A DNA stretch of 64,000 nucleotides from Sphingomonas aliaeris (GCF_016743815.1 NZ_CP061035.1:2234501-2298500); one strand, 5' to 3'. Positions 8,659 through 17,809 are shown, counted from the first letter of the stretch. The notes: a model not told the origin generated them from the letters alone. Numbers and translations are program-made.

Positions 8659-10422
8659 ATGAACACCGTCCTCAACATCACCCGGTCGATTCTCGGCCAG
8701 CCCTGGCGCTGGCGTGCGCTGGAAACAGATACGCGCGATCCCGGCTTCGCACCCGACGATCTGGTCACGCAATTATTGCTGTCGCGCGGCTGCCCCCGCG
8801 ACGATCTGGACGCGCACAAAACGCCCAGCATCCGCGGGTTCATGCCAGATCCGTCGATCTTCCGCGATATGGATCGGGCGGCGGAACGGCTTGCGGATGC
8901 GATCTCCAACCGCGAATCCGTCACGGTGTTCGGCGACTACGACGTCGATGGCGCGACCTCCGCCGCATTGATGATCCTGCTGCTCCGCGATCTTGGGCTG
9001 GAGGCGAAACCCTATATTCCCGATCGGCTGATGGAGGGATATGGCCCGTCCGGACCGGCACTCGTTCGCCTGAAGGACGAAGGCGCGGATCTGATCGTCA
9101 CCGTCGATTGCGGCGCGCAGGCGTTTGACGCGCTGGAACAGGCCCGGATCGCCGGGGTCGATGTGATCGTGGTCGATCACCACAAATGCGCACTCACCCT
9201 GCCGCACGCGCACGCCGTGGTGAATCCGAACCGGTTGGACGAGACGGACGGGGCGGCGCACGGCCACCTCGCGGCGGTCGGCGTCGCGTTCCTGCTGGGC
9301 GCGGCCTTGATCCGCGTCCTGCGCGCGCGGGGTGCGTTTCGCGACAAACCGGAGCCGCGCCTGCTCGACCTGCTGGACATCGTCGCCCTGGGCACGGTGG
9401 CCGACGTGGCGCAGTTGCGCGGCCTCAACCGCGCATTCGTCGCACAAGGGCTGAAGGTGATGGCGCAGCGCCGCAACATCGGGCTGAACGCGCTGATCTC
9501 CGCCAGCCGGCTGACGCGCCCGCCGACCGCGACCGATCTCGGCTTCGCACTCGGCCCGCGCATCAATGCGGGCGGGCGCGTGGGCAAGTCGGATCTGGGC
9601 GTCCGCCTGCTCACCACGCGCGATCCGCAGGAAGCAGCGGCGATCGCGGCGGAGCTGGACGGCCTGAACGAGGAACGCCGCGCGATCGAGGCGATCGTGC
9701 AGGAGGCGGCGGAAGCGCTCGCCGCAGTGGCAAGCGACCGCAAAGTGCTGGTCGTCGCGGGGCATGGCTGGCATCCGGGCGTGATCGGCATCGTCGCCGG
9801 GCGGCTGAAGGAGAAATACGGCCGCCCCGCAATCGTCATCGCGCTGGACGACAACGGCATCGGAAAGGGATCGGGCCGGTCGATCTCCGGCGTCGATCTG
9901 GGGGCCGCAGTGCTGTCGGCGAAGGACAGTGATATCCTCGTCGCGGGCGGCGGGCATGCGATGGCAGCCGGCCTGACGATCGCGGCGGACCGGATCGGCA
10001 ATTTTGCCGATTTCCTGGAGGAACGCCTGTCCGAGTCGGTCACGCGATCGATCGGCGACCGCGCCTTGCTGCTGGACGCCTTGCTCGCCCCCGGCGGGAT
10101 CACGCCGTCGCTAGTCGAAGCGATGGATCAGGGCGGGCCGTACGGCATGGGCTGGCCGCAACCGCGCATCGTCGCCGGGCCGGTCAGGATCATCAAGGCG
10201 GACATCGTCGGGAACGGCCATGTCCGCGTCATCATCGCGGGCGACGACGGGCGATCGCTGAAGGCGGTGGCGTTCCGCCAGTCCGAAACCGCGCTGGGCG
10301 CTGCACTGCTCGGCGCCCCGCCCCATCGCCGCCTGTGGCTCGCCGGACGCGTCAAGATCGACGATTGGGGCGCGAAGCCCGCCGCCGAATTGCACCTCGA
10401 CGACGCCGCCTGGATCGATTGA
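8659..10422 (+). CDS. recJ: Single-stranded-DNA-specific exonuclease RecJ
   Basis: 5'-3' exonuclease (587 aa) acting on single-stranded DNA in recombination and mismatch repair. The DHH phosphoesterase motifs are intact: FGDYDVDGATSAALM (about residues 92-106), VTVDCGAQAFD, VVDHHKC, and the DHHA1 motif GGGHAMAAGLTI. The C-terminal OB-fold-like region reads KADIVGNGHVRVIIAGDDG. Length and motif order are normal. The ATG at 8659 gives MNTVLNITRSILGQPWRWR, the expected N-terminus. It is divergent from the amidohydrolase gene with about 50 bases between the two starts. About 100 bases after its stop comes tRNA-Glu. Confidence 0.96.
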   Translation: MNTVLNITRSILGQPWRWRALETDTRDPGFAPDDLVTQLLLSRGCPRDDLDAHKTPSIRGFMPDPSIFRDMDRAAERLADAISNRESVTVFGDYDVDGATSAALMILLLRDLGLEAKPYIPDRLMEGYGPSGPALVRLKDEGADLIVTVDCGAQAFDALEQARIAGVDVIVVDHHKCALTLPHAHAVVNPNRLDETDGAAHGHLAAVGVAFLLGAALIRVLRARGAFRDKPEPRLLDLLDIVALGTVADVAQLRGLNRAFVAQGLKVMAQRRNIGLNALISASRLTRPPTATDLGFALGPRINAGGRVGKSDLGVRLLTTRDPQEAAAIAAELDGLNEERRAIEAIVQEAAEALAAVASDRKVLVVAGHGWHPGVIGIVAGRLKEKYGRPAIVIALDDNGIGKGSGRSISGVDLGAAVLSAKDSDILVAGGGHAMAAGLTIAADRIGNFADFLEERLSESVTRSIGDRALLLDALLAPGGITPSLVEAMDQGGPYGMGWPQPRIVAGPVRIIKADIVGNGHVRVIIAGDDGRSLKAVAFRQSETALGAALLGAPPHRRLWLAGRVKIDDWGAKPAAELHLDDAAWID

Positions 10423-10465
10423 GCGGATTTCCGGCGGACAAATGCAAGTTTAGGCACACAGGCGC

Positions 10466-10494
10466 TTGACCGCCCCGACGCATTTCCCTAACCG
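10466..10494 (+). promoter_or_regulatory. Candidate sigma-70 promoter for tRNA-Glu
   Basis: A TTGACC hexamer at 10466-10471 is followed, after a 17-base spacer, by TAACCG at 10489-10494. The tRNA gene begins about 28 bases later. The -35 box is near consensus and the spacing ideal; the -10 box is weak, as is common in GC-rich alphaproteobacteria. Confidence 0.45.
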
Positions 10495-10521
10495 CCTCCA
10501 ACCAACCGGCCACGCCGGCAT

Positions 10522-10597
10522 GGCCCCCTTCGTCTAGCGGTTAGGACGCGGCCCTTTCACGGCTGAAGCACGGGTTCGATTCCCGTAGGGGTCACCA
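10522..10597 (+). tRNA. tRNA-Glu (anticodon TTC), CCA encoded
   Basis: Cloverleaf readable by eye: D-arm GTCTAGCGGTTAGGAC, anticodon arm with loop CTTTCAC (anticodon TTC), T-arm ACGGGTTCGATTCCCGT, acceptor 3' strand AGGGGTC followed by discriminator A and a genomic CCA ending at 10597. The 5' acceptor strand reads GGCCCCCT, one base too many. With four Cs instead of five it would be GGCCCCT and pair fully with AGGGGTC (one G-U pair). I suspect a one-base insertion in the C run, matching other C/G-run indels in this window. Taken literally, the gene starts at 10523 with a C-U mismatch at pair 2-71. Confidence 0.93.
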
Positions 10598-10887
10598 CCT
10601 AAAAAGTCCTCACTTTTCCGACGCTGCGTTTGAGCGTGCATGGTCGGTAATATCGGTCATGCAAGGTCCACTAGCTGGCCTGCCGCACGCCGCCGATTGC
10701 TTCGATGAAGCAAAGGCTTTAGCGCTGGCCCCGGAAGCCGCGCGGCGGGAGCGCGTCAGGGGTATCGGAACCAGTTCAGCAGCGCCGGCCAACCCAATGT
10801 CGATACCGTCGGTCACCGAAGCTCCAATCCCTTCATCCCGTAAGATCAGTCGATGTCGAAAGGTCTAGCGTGGGTTGCAAAATCACA

Positions 10888-12402
10888 ATGAAATCGGATT
10901 CCGGAATGGCGGCTGCAGGATCTTTGACACTCAGCCGGGCAGGTGCGGCCATCGCGGCGGTCATGCTTGCGTCGTGTGGGCAACCGACGGCGGGTGCTGC
11001 GGCCGCCACACTGGACTCGAAAATCGGCGTCAGCGCGGTGCCGGCCAGCTATTACGGCACTGAGCGGATCTGGGCGAACCTCGCCTACCGGGCCAGCGAA
11101 TGGATGACCATCGTCGGCGGCCTCAATCAGTATGGCAACCCGAACACCGCCGGGCGTATCTTCCTCCAGGCACCGAACGACGTGCTTCTCGGCAAGGCGA
11201 CGAGGATCACCTGTACGTGGCAAGGCAATGGTGCGGCCTTCGTCAACGGAAGCGTTCCCAACTGGGTCAAGAGCGACACGCGCACGATCAGCTTCGTCTG
11301 GCAACCTGCGGGACCCCCGGGCAAGCATGGCGGCGTTTGGTTCGATCTGTCGGGAAGTGACGGCACGTTCCGCGATCTCGACTGTCGCGAACCCGGCGTC
11401 GTCGCGAACGGCCGGCTCGACCAGCGCTATGTCGACGACATGAAGCTCTACAGCGTCGTCCGCTTCCTCGACTGGTCGACCGCGAACAGCAACGCGCCGA
11501 TTACGTGGGCCACGCGCGCGCTTCCCAATCAGCAAAGGTCAGGCACCTTTACCGGCGATCAGCCGCTGGAGGACCAGATCGAGATCGCCAATGCGATCGG
11601 CGGCGATGCGTGGTTCACGATTCCCTGGAACGCCGATGACGATTATATCCGGCGCATGGCGACGCTCATCCGCGATACGCTGAAGGGCAAAGCCTATTTC
11701 GAGACCGGAAACGAGGTCTGGAACTGGATGTTCAAGGTTACGGGGCAGGCTCAGGCCGAGGGAGAAGCTGCCAACCTCGCCGGTAGCGGCAACAAGTGGG
11801 ACAACATGTTCCTGCGCTATGCCCAGAAGACGATCGAGCAGAACAAGATCGTCACCGACGTGTTCAAGGCGCAGCCGAACCGCCTTGTCCGTGTGGCATC
11901 GTTCCAGAGCGGCAACACCGTGGCGATGAACATCTTTTTGCGGTACCCGGACACAATCAACTGGGTCGATGCTTTCGCCGACGCGCCATACTTCGGCGTC
12001 AACGACCTGAACACGACCACGCGCTATACCGGCACGCAGGCGGATCTGTTCGCCAAGGTCGAGGTCGAGCGCAAGAAGTCCATCTCCCTGACGAGCAACA
12101 TCGCCGCGGCCGCGAAGAAACTCGGCAAGCTGTCGATGATCTACGAGGGCGGCAATGGCACGATCTCGTCGGAGATCAATGCCGATATCAACGAGGAGAT
12201 GCAGCGCAGCCCGCTGATGGAGGCGGCATACGACCGCTATCTGGCCGACCTCCGCGCCGTCCATACCGGTCCGATCATGCTGTACAACTCGACCGGGCCG
12301 ACCAGCCGCTTCGGAAGCTGGGGGCAGCATGAGTTCACCGGTCAGCCGGAAGCGGTGGCGCCGAAGCGTCGGGCCATCGCAAAGGCAGTGGCCCGACGAT
12401 AG
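10888..12402 (+). CDS. Secreted lipoprotein resembling clan GH-A glycoside hydrolases
   Basis: Protein of about 504 aa. The N-terminus is a lipoprotein signal ending in the lipobox LASC, so it is probably anchored in the periplasm or outer membrane. Two segments suggest a (beta/alpha)8 glycosidase fold: FETGNEVWNWMF, where the Asn-Glu pair resembles the acid/base site of clan GH-A, and SMIYEGGNG, a plausible nucleophile glutamate. DAWFTIPWNADDDYIRRMA and VRVASFQSGN fit barrel strands. I recall similar NEVWN proteins annotated as cellulose-binding or hypothetical secreted proteins, without proven activity. The ATG at 10888 is preferred over a GTG at 10870 because it gives the better signal peptide. 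It stands alone, between tRNA-Glu and a decayed tRNA-Glu copy. Function unproven. Confidence 0.7.
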   Translation: MKSDSGMAAAGSLTLSRAGAAIAAVMLASCGQPTAGAAAATLDSKIGVSAVPASYYGTERIWANLAYRASEWMTIVGGLNQYGNPNTAGRIFLQAPNDVLLGKATRITCTWQGNGAAFVNGSVPNWVKSDTRTISFVWQPAGPPGKHGGVWFDLSGSDGTFRDLDCREPGVVANGRLDQRYVDDMKLYSVVRFLDWSTANSNAPITWATRALPNQQRSGTFTGDQPLEDQIEIANAIGGDAWFTIPWNADDDYIRRMATLIRDTLKGKAYFETGNEVWNWMFKVTGQAQAEGEAANLAGSGNKWDNMFLRYAQKTIEQNKIVTDVFKAQPNRLVRVASFQSGNTVAMNIFLRYPDTINWVDAFADAPYFGVNDLNTTTRYTGTQADLFAKVEVERKKSISLTSNIAAAAKKLGKLSMIYEGGNGTISSEINADINEEMQRSPLMEAAYDRYLADLRAVHTGPIMLYNSTGPTSRFGSWGQHEFTGQPEAVAPKRRAIAKAVARR

Positions 12403-12869
12403 AGATCGAGACGGCGCCCCAACTCGGTAGCCTCCCGCGCCGTCCGGAGCACCGCGACCCAGCTTACTAATGAGGCGCGAACAGCAAGACGACCCCTATG
12501 CGGTCCGCAGGGTCGACCGCGGCAACTGAGGATTTCGTTCGGCAAACGAACCAACGGCCGCGCGGAAGACGGCATCCAGGCGTATGCGGGGGTCGCGGGG
12601 GCGACGTTCTGAAAACAGAGGGATGCTTAGCCAGTCCCTCGCGAGCGTCGCGCGGAACCATCGATCGCGATCCGAGATCAATGAACGACAGGAGATAGCC
12701 GGTACGTCATGTCCTTTCACGGCAAAGCCATTGGCTCAATACCCGCAGGGTCACGATGTTTCGCCGGGATAGCGCGTCTTCGAACACCGCTTGATCGCTT
12801 CCTGATACGACATGATGTAGATTGAGTTCGACGACCGGACGTGTCGTCTTTCTCCACCCATCGACCGCA
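12403..12869. other. 467-base gap without a recognisable gene
   Basis: Between the lipoprotein gene and the TetR gene, which converge here. Short open frames exist on both strands but none has coding character or a ribosome site I trust. The only structure I can support is the tRNA-Glu-like stretch at 12690-12757, listed separately. Confidence 0.6.
12690..12757 (+). pseudogene. Decayed tRNA-Glu copy (possible attachment-site remnant)
   Basis: The stretch 12711-12750 aligns without gaps to 10551-10590 of the intact tRNA-Glu, with 29 of 40 bases identical by my count. The best part is the anticodon arm (CCTTTCACGGC identical) and the T-arm end (CCCG.AGGG, then TCAC after a one-base gap). The D-arm shows weaker similarity (TAGCCGGTAC against TAGCGGTTAGGAC). 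The cloverleaf no longer folds, so it is not functional. It is in the same orientation as tRNA-Glu, 2.1 kb away, with the glycosidase-like lipoprotein gene between them. This could be an old tandem tRNA copy or a decayed right-hand attachment site of a lost or shrunken island. Confidence 0.55.
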
Positions 12870-14033
12870 CTACCGTTTCGACAGGCGCGCCAGCATCGCC
12901 TCGACACCCTGATCGATTCCGGGTAAGTCCACCCCCGCTAGACGTATCCGGTTTTGCGAGGAAAAAAGCGTGGACAGCAGCGCGCCGTCGGCGACGGACG
13001 GTTCGCGATCCGCCGGCGATATGGCGCGCAAATGCCGGATCGACGTCCGTCCGCGCAGATAGCGAAGCTGCGCGGCGAATGGCTGGAGTGCGGGTTCACG
13101 CGAGGCGGCAAGAGTCAGTTCGAAGAAGGCACGCAAGGCAAGGTCGTCCCCGCCCCGATCCTGTGCGCCAGCGATCAGATCGATCGGCGTATCGCTTTCA
13201 CCGAACGGGCGGACGATCTGCCGATATAGTGCGTAGCACGCCGCGCGCAGCAGGTCGGCACTGCTGCGGAACCGGTTCGATACGATGCCCAAAGTTTGGC
13301 CGGCTTCTTCGGCGACCGCACGATGCGTCAGCCCGGAAACGCCGCGTTGCGCGACCGTACGCGCGGCGGCATCTGCAATATCCTCCGTGACTGCATCCTG
13401 ACCGGGCGCGACCGGCTGCCCCGCCAGCGCCTCGCGCATCGCCAGCGTCCGCCAGGGGGCGTCGATGCCGGTGCGGCCCCCGGCCCATCCTGCCCATGTG
13501 CCGCACAGTTCCGATAAGGCCGCGCGGTCGATCAGGCGCCGCCATCGTATCAGGTGAAGAGAGCTTTCCTCATCGAACGTCAGCACGACCGATCCGGTCA
13601 GGTCCCCAATCCCGAAACGATCGCAGACCGGGCGCCAAAATTCGAAAGCCATCGTCCACCACGCTCCCGCCGCGCCACCGTGGCGCGGGTCACGCATCGC
13701 CAGCGACTGAATTTCACGCCAGGCATAAGCCAGCGGGCGCTGACGTTCGCACCAGTCGTCTATGACAGCGGAGAGCAGGTGGGCGAACGCCGTTGGATCG
13801 CCAAACATTCCCGCCAGTTCGTGCGATTGCGCGTCGAACCACCGGGTCGCGCGGCCCAGTGCGACCTCGCCAGCACGCAGCAACAATCCATCCATGTCGC
13901 CGAAGTGATGGTAGATCGACGACACGGGAATAGCAGCATCCCGCGCGATCGCGCGTGCCGAGACACCGGCGGCTCCGTCCCGCTCCCAGGCGTGGATCAC
14001 GGCGTCGATCAGGCGATCGTGCGAAGAGTTCAT
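12870..14033 (-). CDS. Transcriptional regulator with two TetR DNA-binding domains
   Basis: A 387-aa protein, about twice the usual TetR length. It contains two TetR N-terminal helix-turn-helix regions: VSARAIARDAAIPVSSIYHHFGDMDGLL near residues 24-51, and GLTHRAVAEEAGQTLGIVSNRF near residue 235. Each is followed by a helical ligand-domain-like segment, so the protein looks like a tandem fusion of two TetR units and could act as a pseudo-dimer. The ATG at 14033 is preferred to the GTG at 14039. It is divergent from the TonB-dependent receptor gene, with a 213-base region holding a perfect palindrome (14156-14179), so it is the likely local regulator of the receptor and phosphatase genes. The ligand is unknown. 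Confidence 0.85.
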   Translation of the reverse strand: MNSSHDRLIDAVIHAWERDGAAGVSARAIARDAAIPVSSIYHHFGDMDGLLLRAGEVALGRATRWFDAQSHELAGMFGDPTAFAHLLSAVIDDWCERQRPLAYAWREIQSLAMRDPRHGGAAGAWWTMAFEFWRPVCDRFGIGDLTGSVVLTFDEESSLHLIRWRRLIDRAALSELCGTWAGWAGGRTGIDAPWRTLAMREALAGQPVAPGQDAVTEDIADAAARTVAQRGVSGLTHRAVAEEAGQTLGIVSNRFRSSADLLRAACYALYRQIVRPFGESDTPIDLIAGAQDRGGDDLALRAFFELTLAASREPALQPFAAQLRYLRGRTSIRHLRAISPADREPSVADGALLSTLFSSQNRIRLAGVDLPGIDQGVEAMLARLSKR

Positions 14034-14155
14034 CGCCACCCGATACCAAAGGAAGCGGATAATGTCGCTACAATACAGACGTTACCCGATGGAATCAGAT
14101 CGTTAAGGTACGGATCACCCTTCCATACCAGCGCAGAATACCGGGTAAGCAAATG

Positions 14156-14179
14156 TCCGCGTCATTGAAGTGACGCGGA
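14156..14179. promoter_or_regulatory. Perfect 9+9 palindrome, candidate TetR operator
   Basis: TCCGCGTCA (14156-14164) and TGACGCGGA (14171-14179) are exact inverted repeats with a 6-base spacer. The palindrome lies between the divergent TetR gene and the receptor gene. A TTGACG hexamer, a possible -35 box for the receptor, begins 2 bases after it (14181-14186). TTACCCG near 14090 and CGGGTAA near 14142 form a second, widely spaced pair. Position and symmetry fit an operator; binding is inferred. Confidence 0.5.
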
Positions 14180-14246
14180 ATTGACGGTAAAGCGCAATAC
14201 AAGCGTTCTAGGCGGCCCCGACAACGACATCCAAGGGGGCTTCCAC

Positions 14247-16916
14247 ATGATAATCTTCAACACCACGATCGCGTCCCGTATCGCCATCGCCGCCGCGATC
14301 GCCGCCAGCATGGCGATGCCCGCTCGCGCGCAGCAATCGACCGCAGGCGACGCAGCCGTCGCCGCCCCCGCATCCGATCCGGTGGATCCGCCCGGTGGCG
14401 ACGAGATCGTCGTTACGGGATCGATCGTCGAGGCACAGCGCTCGTCGATCATGCAGAAGCGGATGGCGGACAATCTGGTAGATATCGCCGCTGCCGATGC
14501 CGTCGGACGCTTTCCCGACCAGAACAGTGCGGCGGCGCTCGCCCGCCTGCCCGCAGTCGCGGTACAGCGCGATCAGGGGCAGGAACGCTATATCCAGGTT
14601 CGCGGCGCACCCAACCGCTGGACCTCGGTCAGCATCGACAACGTGCCGGTCATCGGCGTTGACGAAGGGGGCACCACCCGCGCGTATCGCTTCGATGCGA
14701 TCCCGGCCGTTCTGCTCAGCAGCCTCGCCATCAACAAGTCGCTGACGTCAGACCTTCAGGCGGAGGCGATCGTCGCCAATATCGATCTGCGCACCTATTC
14801 GCCGATGAGCGAGAAGGGGCTGAATGTTCAGGGGGACCTCGGCTATGGTATCATGGCACTTGGCGGTGGTGAGCAGCGCCAGGGATCGCTGCGGGCAAGC
14901 TGGTCCAACGACGTGTTCGGCGTCGTGGTCGGTGGCTCGCACTATCGCCGCCATCAGGTGACCGACAATCGCGAGGTCGGATTGTACGACGAACCGACCA
15001 ATGCCGCCGACACGCAGTTTGGTCCGACCGAACTCGATATCCGCAGCTATCGACTGGTGCGCGAGAATAACGGCTTGTTCGCCGGGCTGGAGTTCGAGCC
15101 GATCGACGGCCAGCGCATGTGGGCGAAGGCGATCTACACCGATTTCAACGACGACGAGCAACGCAACCAGTACGAACTGCGCCTCGACCGGGCGTCGTCG
15201 GGCACGCGCAACCTGACGGGCGGCGCTCTCGTACGGGTTCCGGTGCGGGGCACGTTCAACGACGGCCAGTATCGCACCCGGAACTATATCAACACGATCG
15301 GTGGCGAACTGGATGACAAGAACGGCTTTAAGGTCGCGGTCGCGATGAACTATACCCGCACCGAGAATACGACCCATCTGCCGCTCATCCAGGCAAGCAC
15401 GCCGACAGCGGCATCGCCGTCGCTCACCTACGACTTCAGCGACCCGCGTTTGCCCGTCGTACAGCTGTTCGGGACAGTCGCCGGCACGGTGCCTTCGCGG
15501 GGCAGCGCCTTGTCCGGGTTCGACCAGCGGACGCTCGCCGCGCCCATCGCGATCATCGGTCGGCAGGACAGCTTCACCGACAGCTATACGATGAAGCTCG
15601 ATATGTCGCAGGAGCTCGGCGCGGTCACGCTGTCGGCGGGCGGCCTGTATAGCGACCGGACGATCACCGGCTTCACCTTCGCCACCGCCAATGTCGTCAA
15701 TCTCGCCAGCTTCCCCGCGGGTTCGGGGCTAAGCTTCGACATCAACCGTTATGTCACCGACCAGAACTGGGACACCGGCTTCCCGCTCGGCTTCACCCTC
15801 AAGAACATCGACAATAAAAGCATGCGTCGCGACGTCGATACGATCCTCGCGCGCTTGCAGACGCTCGGAATCTACGACACCGCGCGCGACGTGCCCGCCA
15901 GCAACCGGTATGCGTTGGGTGAGCGGCTGCTCGCAGGCTATGGCATGGCAAAGCTGAAGTTCGACGGAGGACAGGTCGTAGCGGGCTTGCGCGTCGAACG
16001 GTTCGACCTCGACAATCGCGGCACCGCGACATTGGCCGGCGGCGCGCTGGCGCCTCTGTCGGTCGGGCAGACCTATACCGATCTGTTTCCCAGCGTGAAC
16101 AGCCGGTTCGACCTTACCGATCGCCTCGTTTTCCGTATCGCGGGACAGCGCGGGATCGCGCGCCCATCGTTCGGCGAGGTGCGCGTCGGATCGTCGATCG
16201 ACGACACGGCCTCGCCGGGGCAGATCGGTGGCGGCAACCCGACGTTGCGCCCGGAATATACCTGGGGGATCGACGGCAGCCTGGAATATTACCTGCCGGG
16301 CAGCGGCATTCTCTCGATCGCCGGGTTTCACCGCTGGGTCGACAATGTCCTGTATGCCAGCACCCAACGCGTCGGCAGCAATGCCTTCGATTCCAGCGGC
16401 GTCGACCGTTCGGGCTATCTCCTGTCCTCGACCTTCAACGGCCGAAGCGGTCGCCTCTACGGCGTCGAATTCAACTATCAGCAGCGCTTCACTTTCCTGC
16501 CGGGACTGCTCGATGGTTTCGGCTTCCAGGGGAATCTGACGTTGATCGGCGGCAGCTTCGACACCGTCGAACGCAAGGACATCCGCTTTCCGGGTACGTC
16601 GAACCGCATCGCCAACGCCTCGCTGTATTACGAGAAGTTCGGCCTGTCCGCGCGGGTCAGCTACCAGCACCGTACCCGCTGGCTCGATACACTGGGTGGC
16701 CTCGGACTTGGCGGTAGCAGCGACGAATATCGCGCCGGATACGACAATGTCGACGTGGCGATCCGCTATGCCGTGACGCCGAACGTCTCGCTTTATGCCG
16801 ACCTGAGCAACCTCACGAACGCGGTCTACTCGGCCTATCAGGGCAACGAAGGTCGCCCGACCGAGGTCGAGCAGATCGGTCGCCGATATATGGGCGGCAT
16901 CCGCTTCAACTTCTGA
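14247..16916 (+). CDS. TonB-dependent outer-membrane receptor (ligand unknown)
   Basis: Receptor of 889 aa. The ATG at 14247 follows an AAGGGGG ribosome site and opens a signal peptide (MIIFNTTIASRIAIAAAIAA... ending ARAQ). The TonB box is DEIVVTGSIVEAQRSS, then a plug domain (FPDQNSAAALARLPAVAVQR, YIQVRGAPNRWTSVSIDNVP) and a long barrel ending IGRRYMGGIRFNF with terminal phenylalanine. The FPDQNSAAALARLPGV-type plug start marks the large TonB receptors with a TIGR01782-like pattern often tied to carbohydrate or plant-derived compounds. It is divergent from the double TetR gene and followed after 26 bases by a secreted tyrosine phosphatase gene, so transport and dephosphorylation may be linked. 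The ligand cannot be read from sequence. Confidence 0.92.
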   Translation: MIIFNTTIASRIAIAAAIAASMAMPARAQQSTAGDAAVAAPASDPVDPPGGDEIVVTGSIVEAQRSSIMQKRMADNLVDIAAADAVGRFPDQNSAAALARLPAVAVQRDQGQERYIQVRGAPNRWTSVSIDNVPVIGVDEGGTTRAYRFDAIPAVLLSSLAINKSLTSDLQAEAIVANIDLRTYSPMSEKGLNVQGDLGYGIMALGGGEQRQGSLRASWSNDVFGVVVGGSHYRRHQVTDNREVGLYDEPTNAADTQFGPTELDIRSYRLVRENNGLFAGLEFEPIDGQRMWAKAIYTDFNDDEQRNQYELRLDRASSGTRNLTGGALVRVPVRGTFNDGQYRTRNYINTIGGELDDKNGFKVAVAMNYTRTENTTHLPLIQASTPTAASPSLTYDFSDPRLPVVQLFGTVAGTVPSRGSALSGFDQRTLAAPIAIIGRQDSFTDSYTMKLDMSQELGAVTLSAGGLYSDRTITGFTFATANVVNLASFPAGSGLSFDINRYVTDQNWDTGFPLGFTLKNIDNKSMRRDVDTILARLQTLGIYDTARDVPASNRYALGERLLAGYGMAKLKFDGGQVVAGLRVERFDLDNRGTATLAGGALAPLSVGQTYTDLFPSVNSRFDLTDRLVFRIAGQRGIARPSFGEVRVGSSIDDTASPGQIGGGNPTLRPEYTWGIDGSLEYYLPGSGILSIAGFHRWVDNVLYASTQRVGSNAFDSSGVDRSGYLLSSTFNGRSGRLYGVEFNYQQRFTFLPGLLDGFGFQGNLTLIGGSFDTVERKDIRFPGTSNRIANASLYYEKFGLSARVSYQHRTRWLDTLGGLGLGGSSDEYRAGYDNVDVAIRYAVTPNVSLYADLSNLTNAVYSAYQGNEGRPTEVEQIGRRYMGGIRFNF

Positions 16917-16942
16917 TCTAAATTCGACCGAAGGATAGAGAT

Positions 16943-17809
16943 ATGCATCATCATTTTCGACTGGCGGCGGCCCTGCTCGTCATGTCCACGCCATTTGCGA
17001 CCGTCGCCATTGCCAAGCAAGGCCCGGCCGCCACCCAGCATCAGCGCGTCCTGACGCTGGAGGGCGGTCAGAATTTCCGGGATCTTGGCGGTTATCGCAC
17101 GACCGACGGCCGGCAAGTGAAATGGCGCGTACTGTACCGTTCCGGCGCAATGAACGGCTTGACCGATGCCGATTTCGCGCAGTTGGAAGCGCGCGGCATC
17201 CGCACCGTCTGCGACTTCCGTTCCACGAGCGAGCGCGACGCGGCACCGGTCCGCTGGCCCGACAAGAACAAACCGGCGGTCTTCGCCGACGATTATAGCA
17301 TGGACCGGGATTTCGCGGGATTGATGCGCCCGAACCTCACCGGCGCACAGGCGGCCGATGTGATGACCGAGGCCTATTCGAAGATGCCGATACGCTTCGC
17401 CAGCCAGTATCGCCGGATGTTCGCCGAACTCGTCGCCGGCCGCGTTCCGCTCGCCTTCAACTGTTCGGCGGGGAAGGATCGCACGGGCATCGCCGCTGCG
17501 CTGGTGCTGACGGTGCTCGGCGTGCCCCGCGCGACGGTGATGGAAGATTATCTTTTATCCAACCGCTATTACGACCCGCGCAAGGGCGCGAGCGGTACCG
17601 CCGCCGACGACAAGACCAGCGCCTTCATGAAAAACCTCCCGGCCGACGCGTTGAAAAAGCTGATTGGTGTCGATCGCCGATACCTCGATGCGGCCTTCGC
17701 GACGATGCGAGCTCAGCCCGGCGGTTTCGACGGATATCTGCGCGACCAATTGCACCTCGATGCCGCCGCGATCCGGACTTTGCGCGCGCGATATCTAACC
17801 CGGGACTGA
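16943..17809 (+). CDS. Secreted tyrosine-protein phosphatase-like enzyme (Y_phosphatase3 type)
   Basis: Protein of 288 aa with an N-terminal signal peptide (MHHHFRLAAALLVMSTPFATVAIA), so it acts in the periplasm or outside. The cysteine-phosphatase P-loop is NCSAGKDRTG with catalytic C174 and R180; the usual histidine before the cysteine is an asparagine. GGQNFRDLGGYRTTDGRQV and VLYRSGAMNGLTDAD are typical of the family that includes Mycobacterium PtpB and other secreted phosphatases acting on phosphotyrosine, phosphoinositides or other phosphate esters. It probably shares the mRNA of the upstream receptor. No protein substrate is evident, and a nutritional role (releasing phosphate or an organic moiety for the receptor) is a reasonable inference. 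Confidence 0.85.
   Translation: MHHHFRLAAALLVMSTPFATVAIAKQGPAATQHQRVLTLEGGQNFRDLGGYRTTDGRQVKWRVLYRSGAMNGLTDADFAQLEARGIRTVCDFRSTSERDAAPVRWPDKNKPAVFADDYSMDRDFAGLMRPNLTGAQAADVMTEAYSKMPIRFASQYRRMFAELVAGRVPLAFNCSAGKDRTGIAAALVLTVLGVPRATVMEDYLLSNRYYDPRKGASGTAADDKTSAFMKNLPADALKKLIGVDRRYLDAAFATMRAQPGGFDGYLRDQLHLDAAAIRTLRARYLTRD

Noticed and set aside
10659..10868. Small plus-strand frame (69 codons) after tRNA-Glu
   Set aside because: No ribosome site, no homology I recognise, and amino-acid content typical of random high-GC frames.
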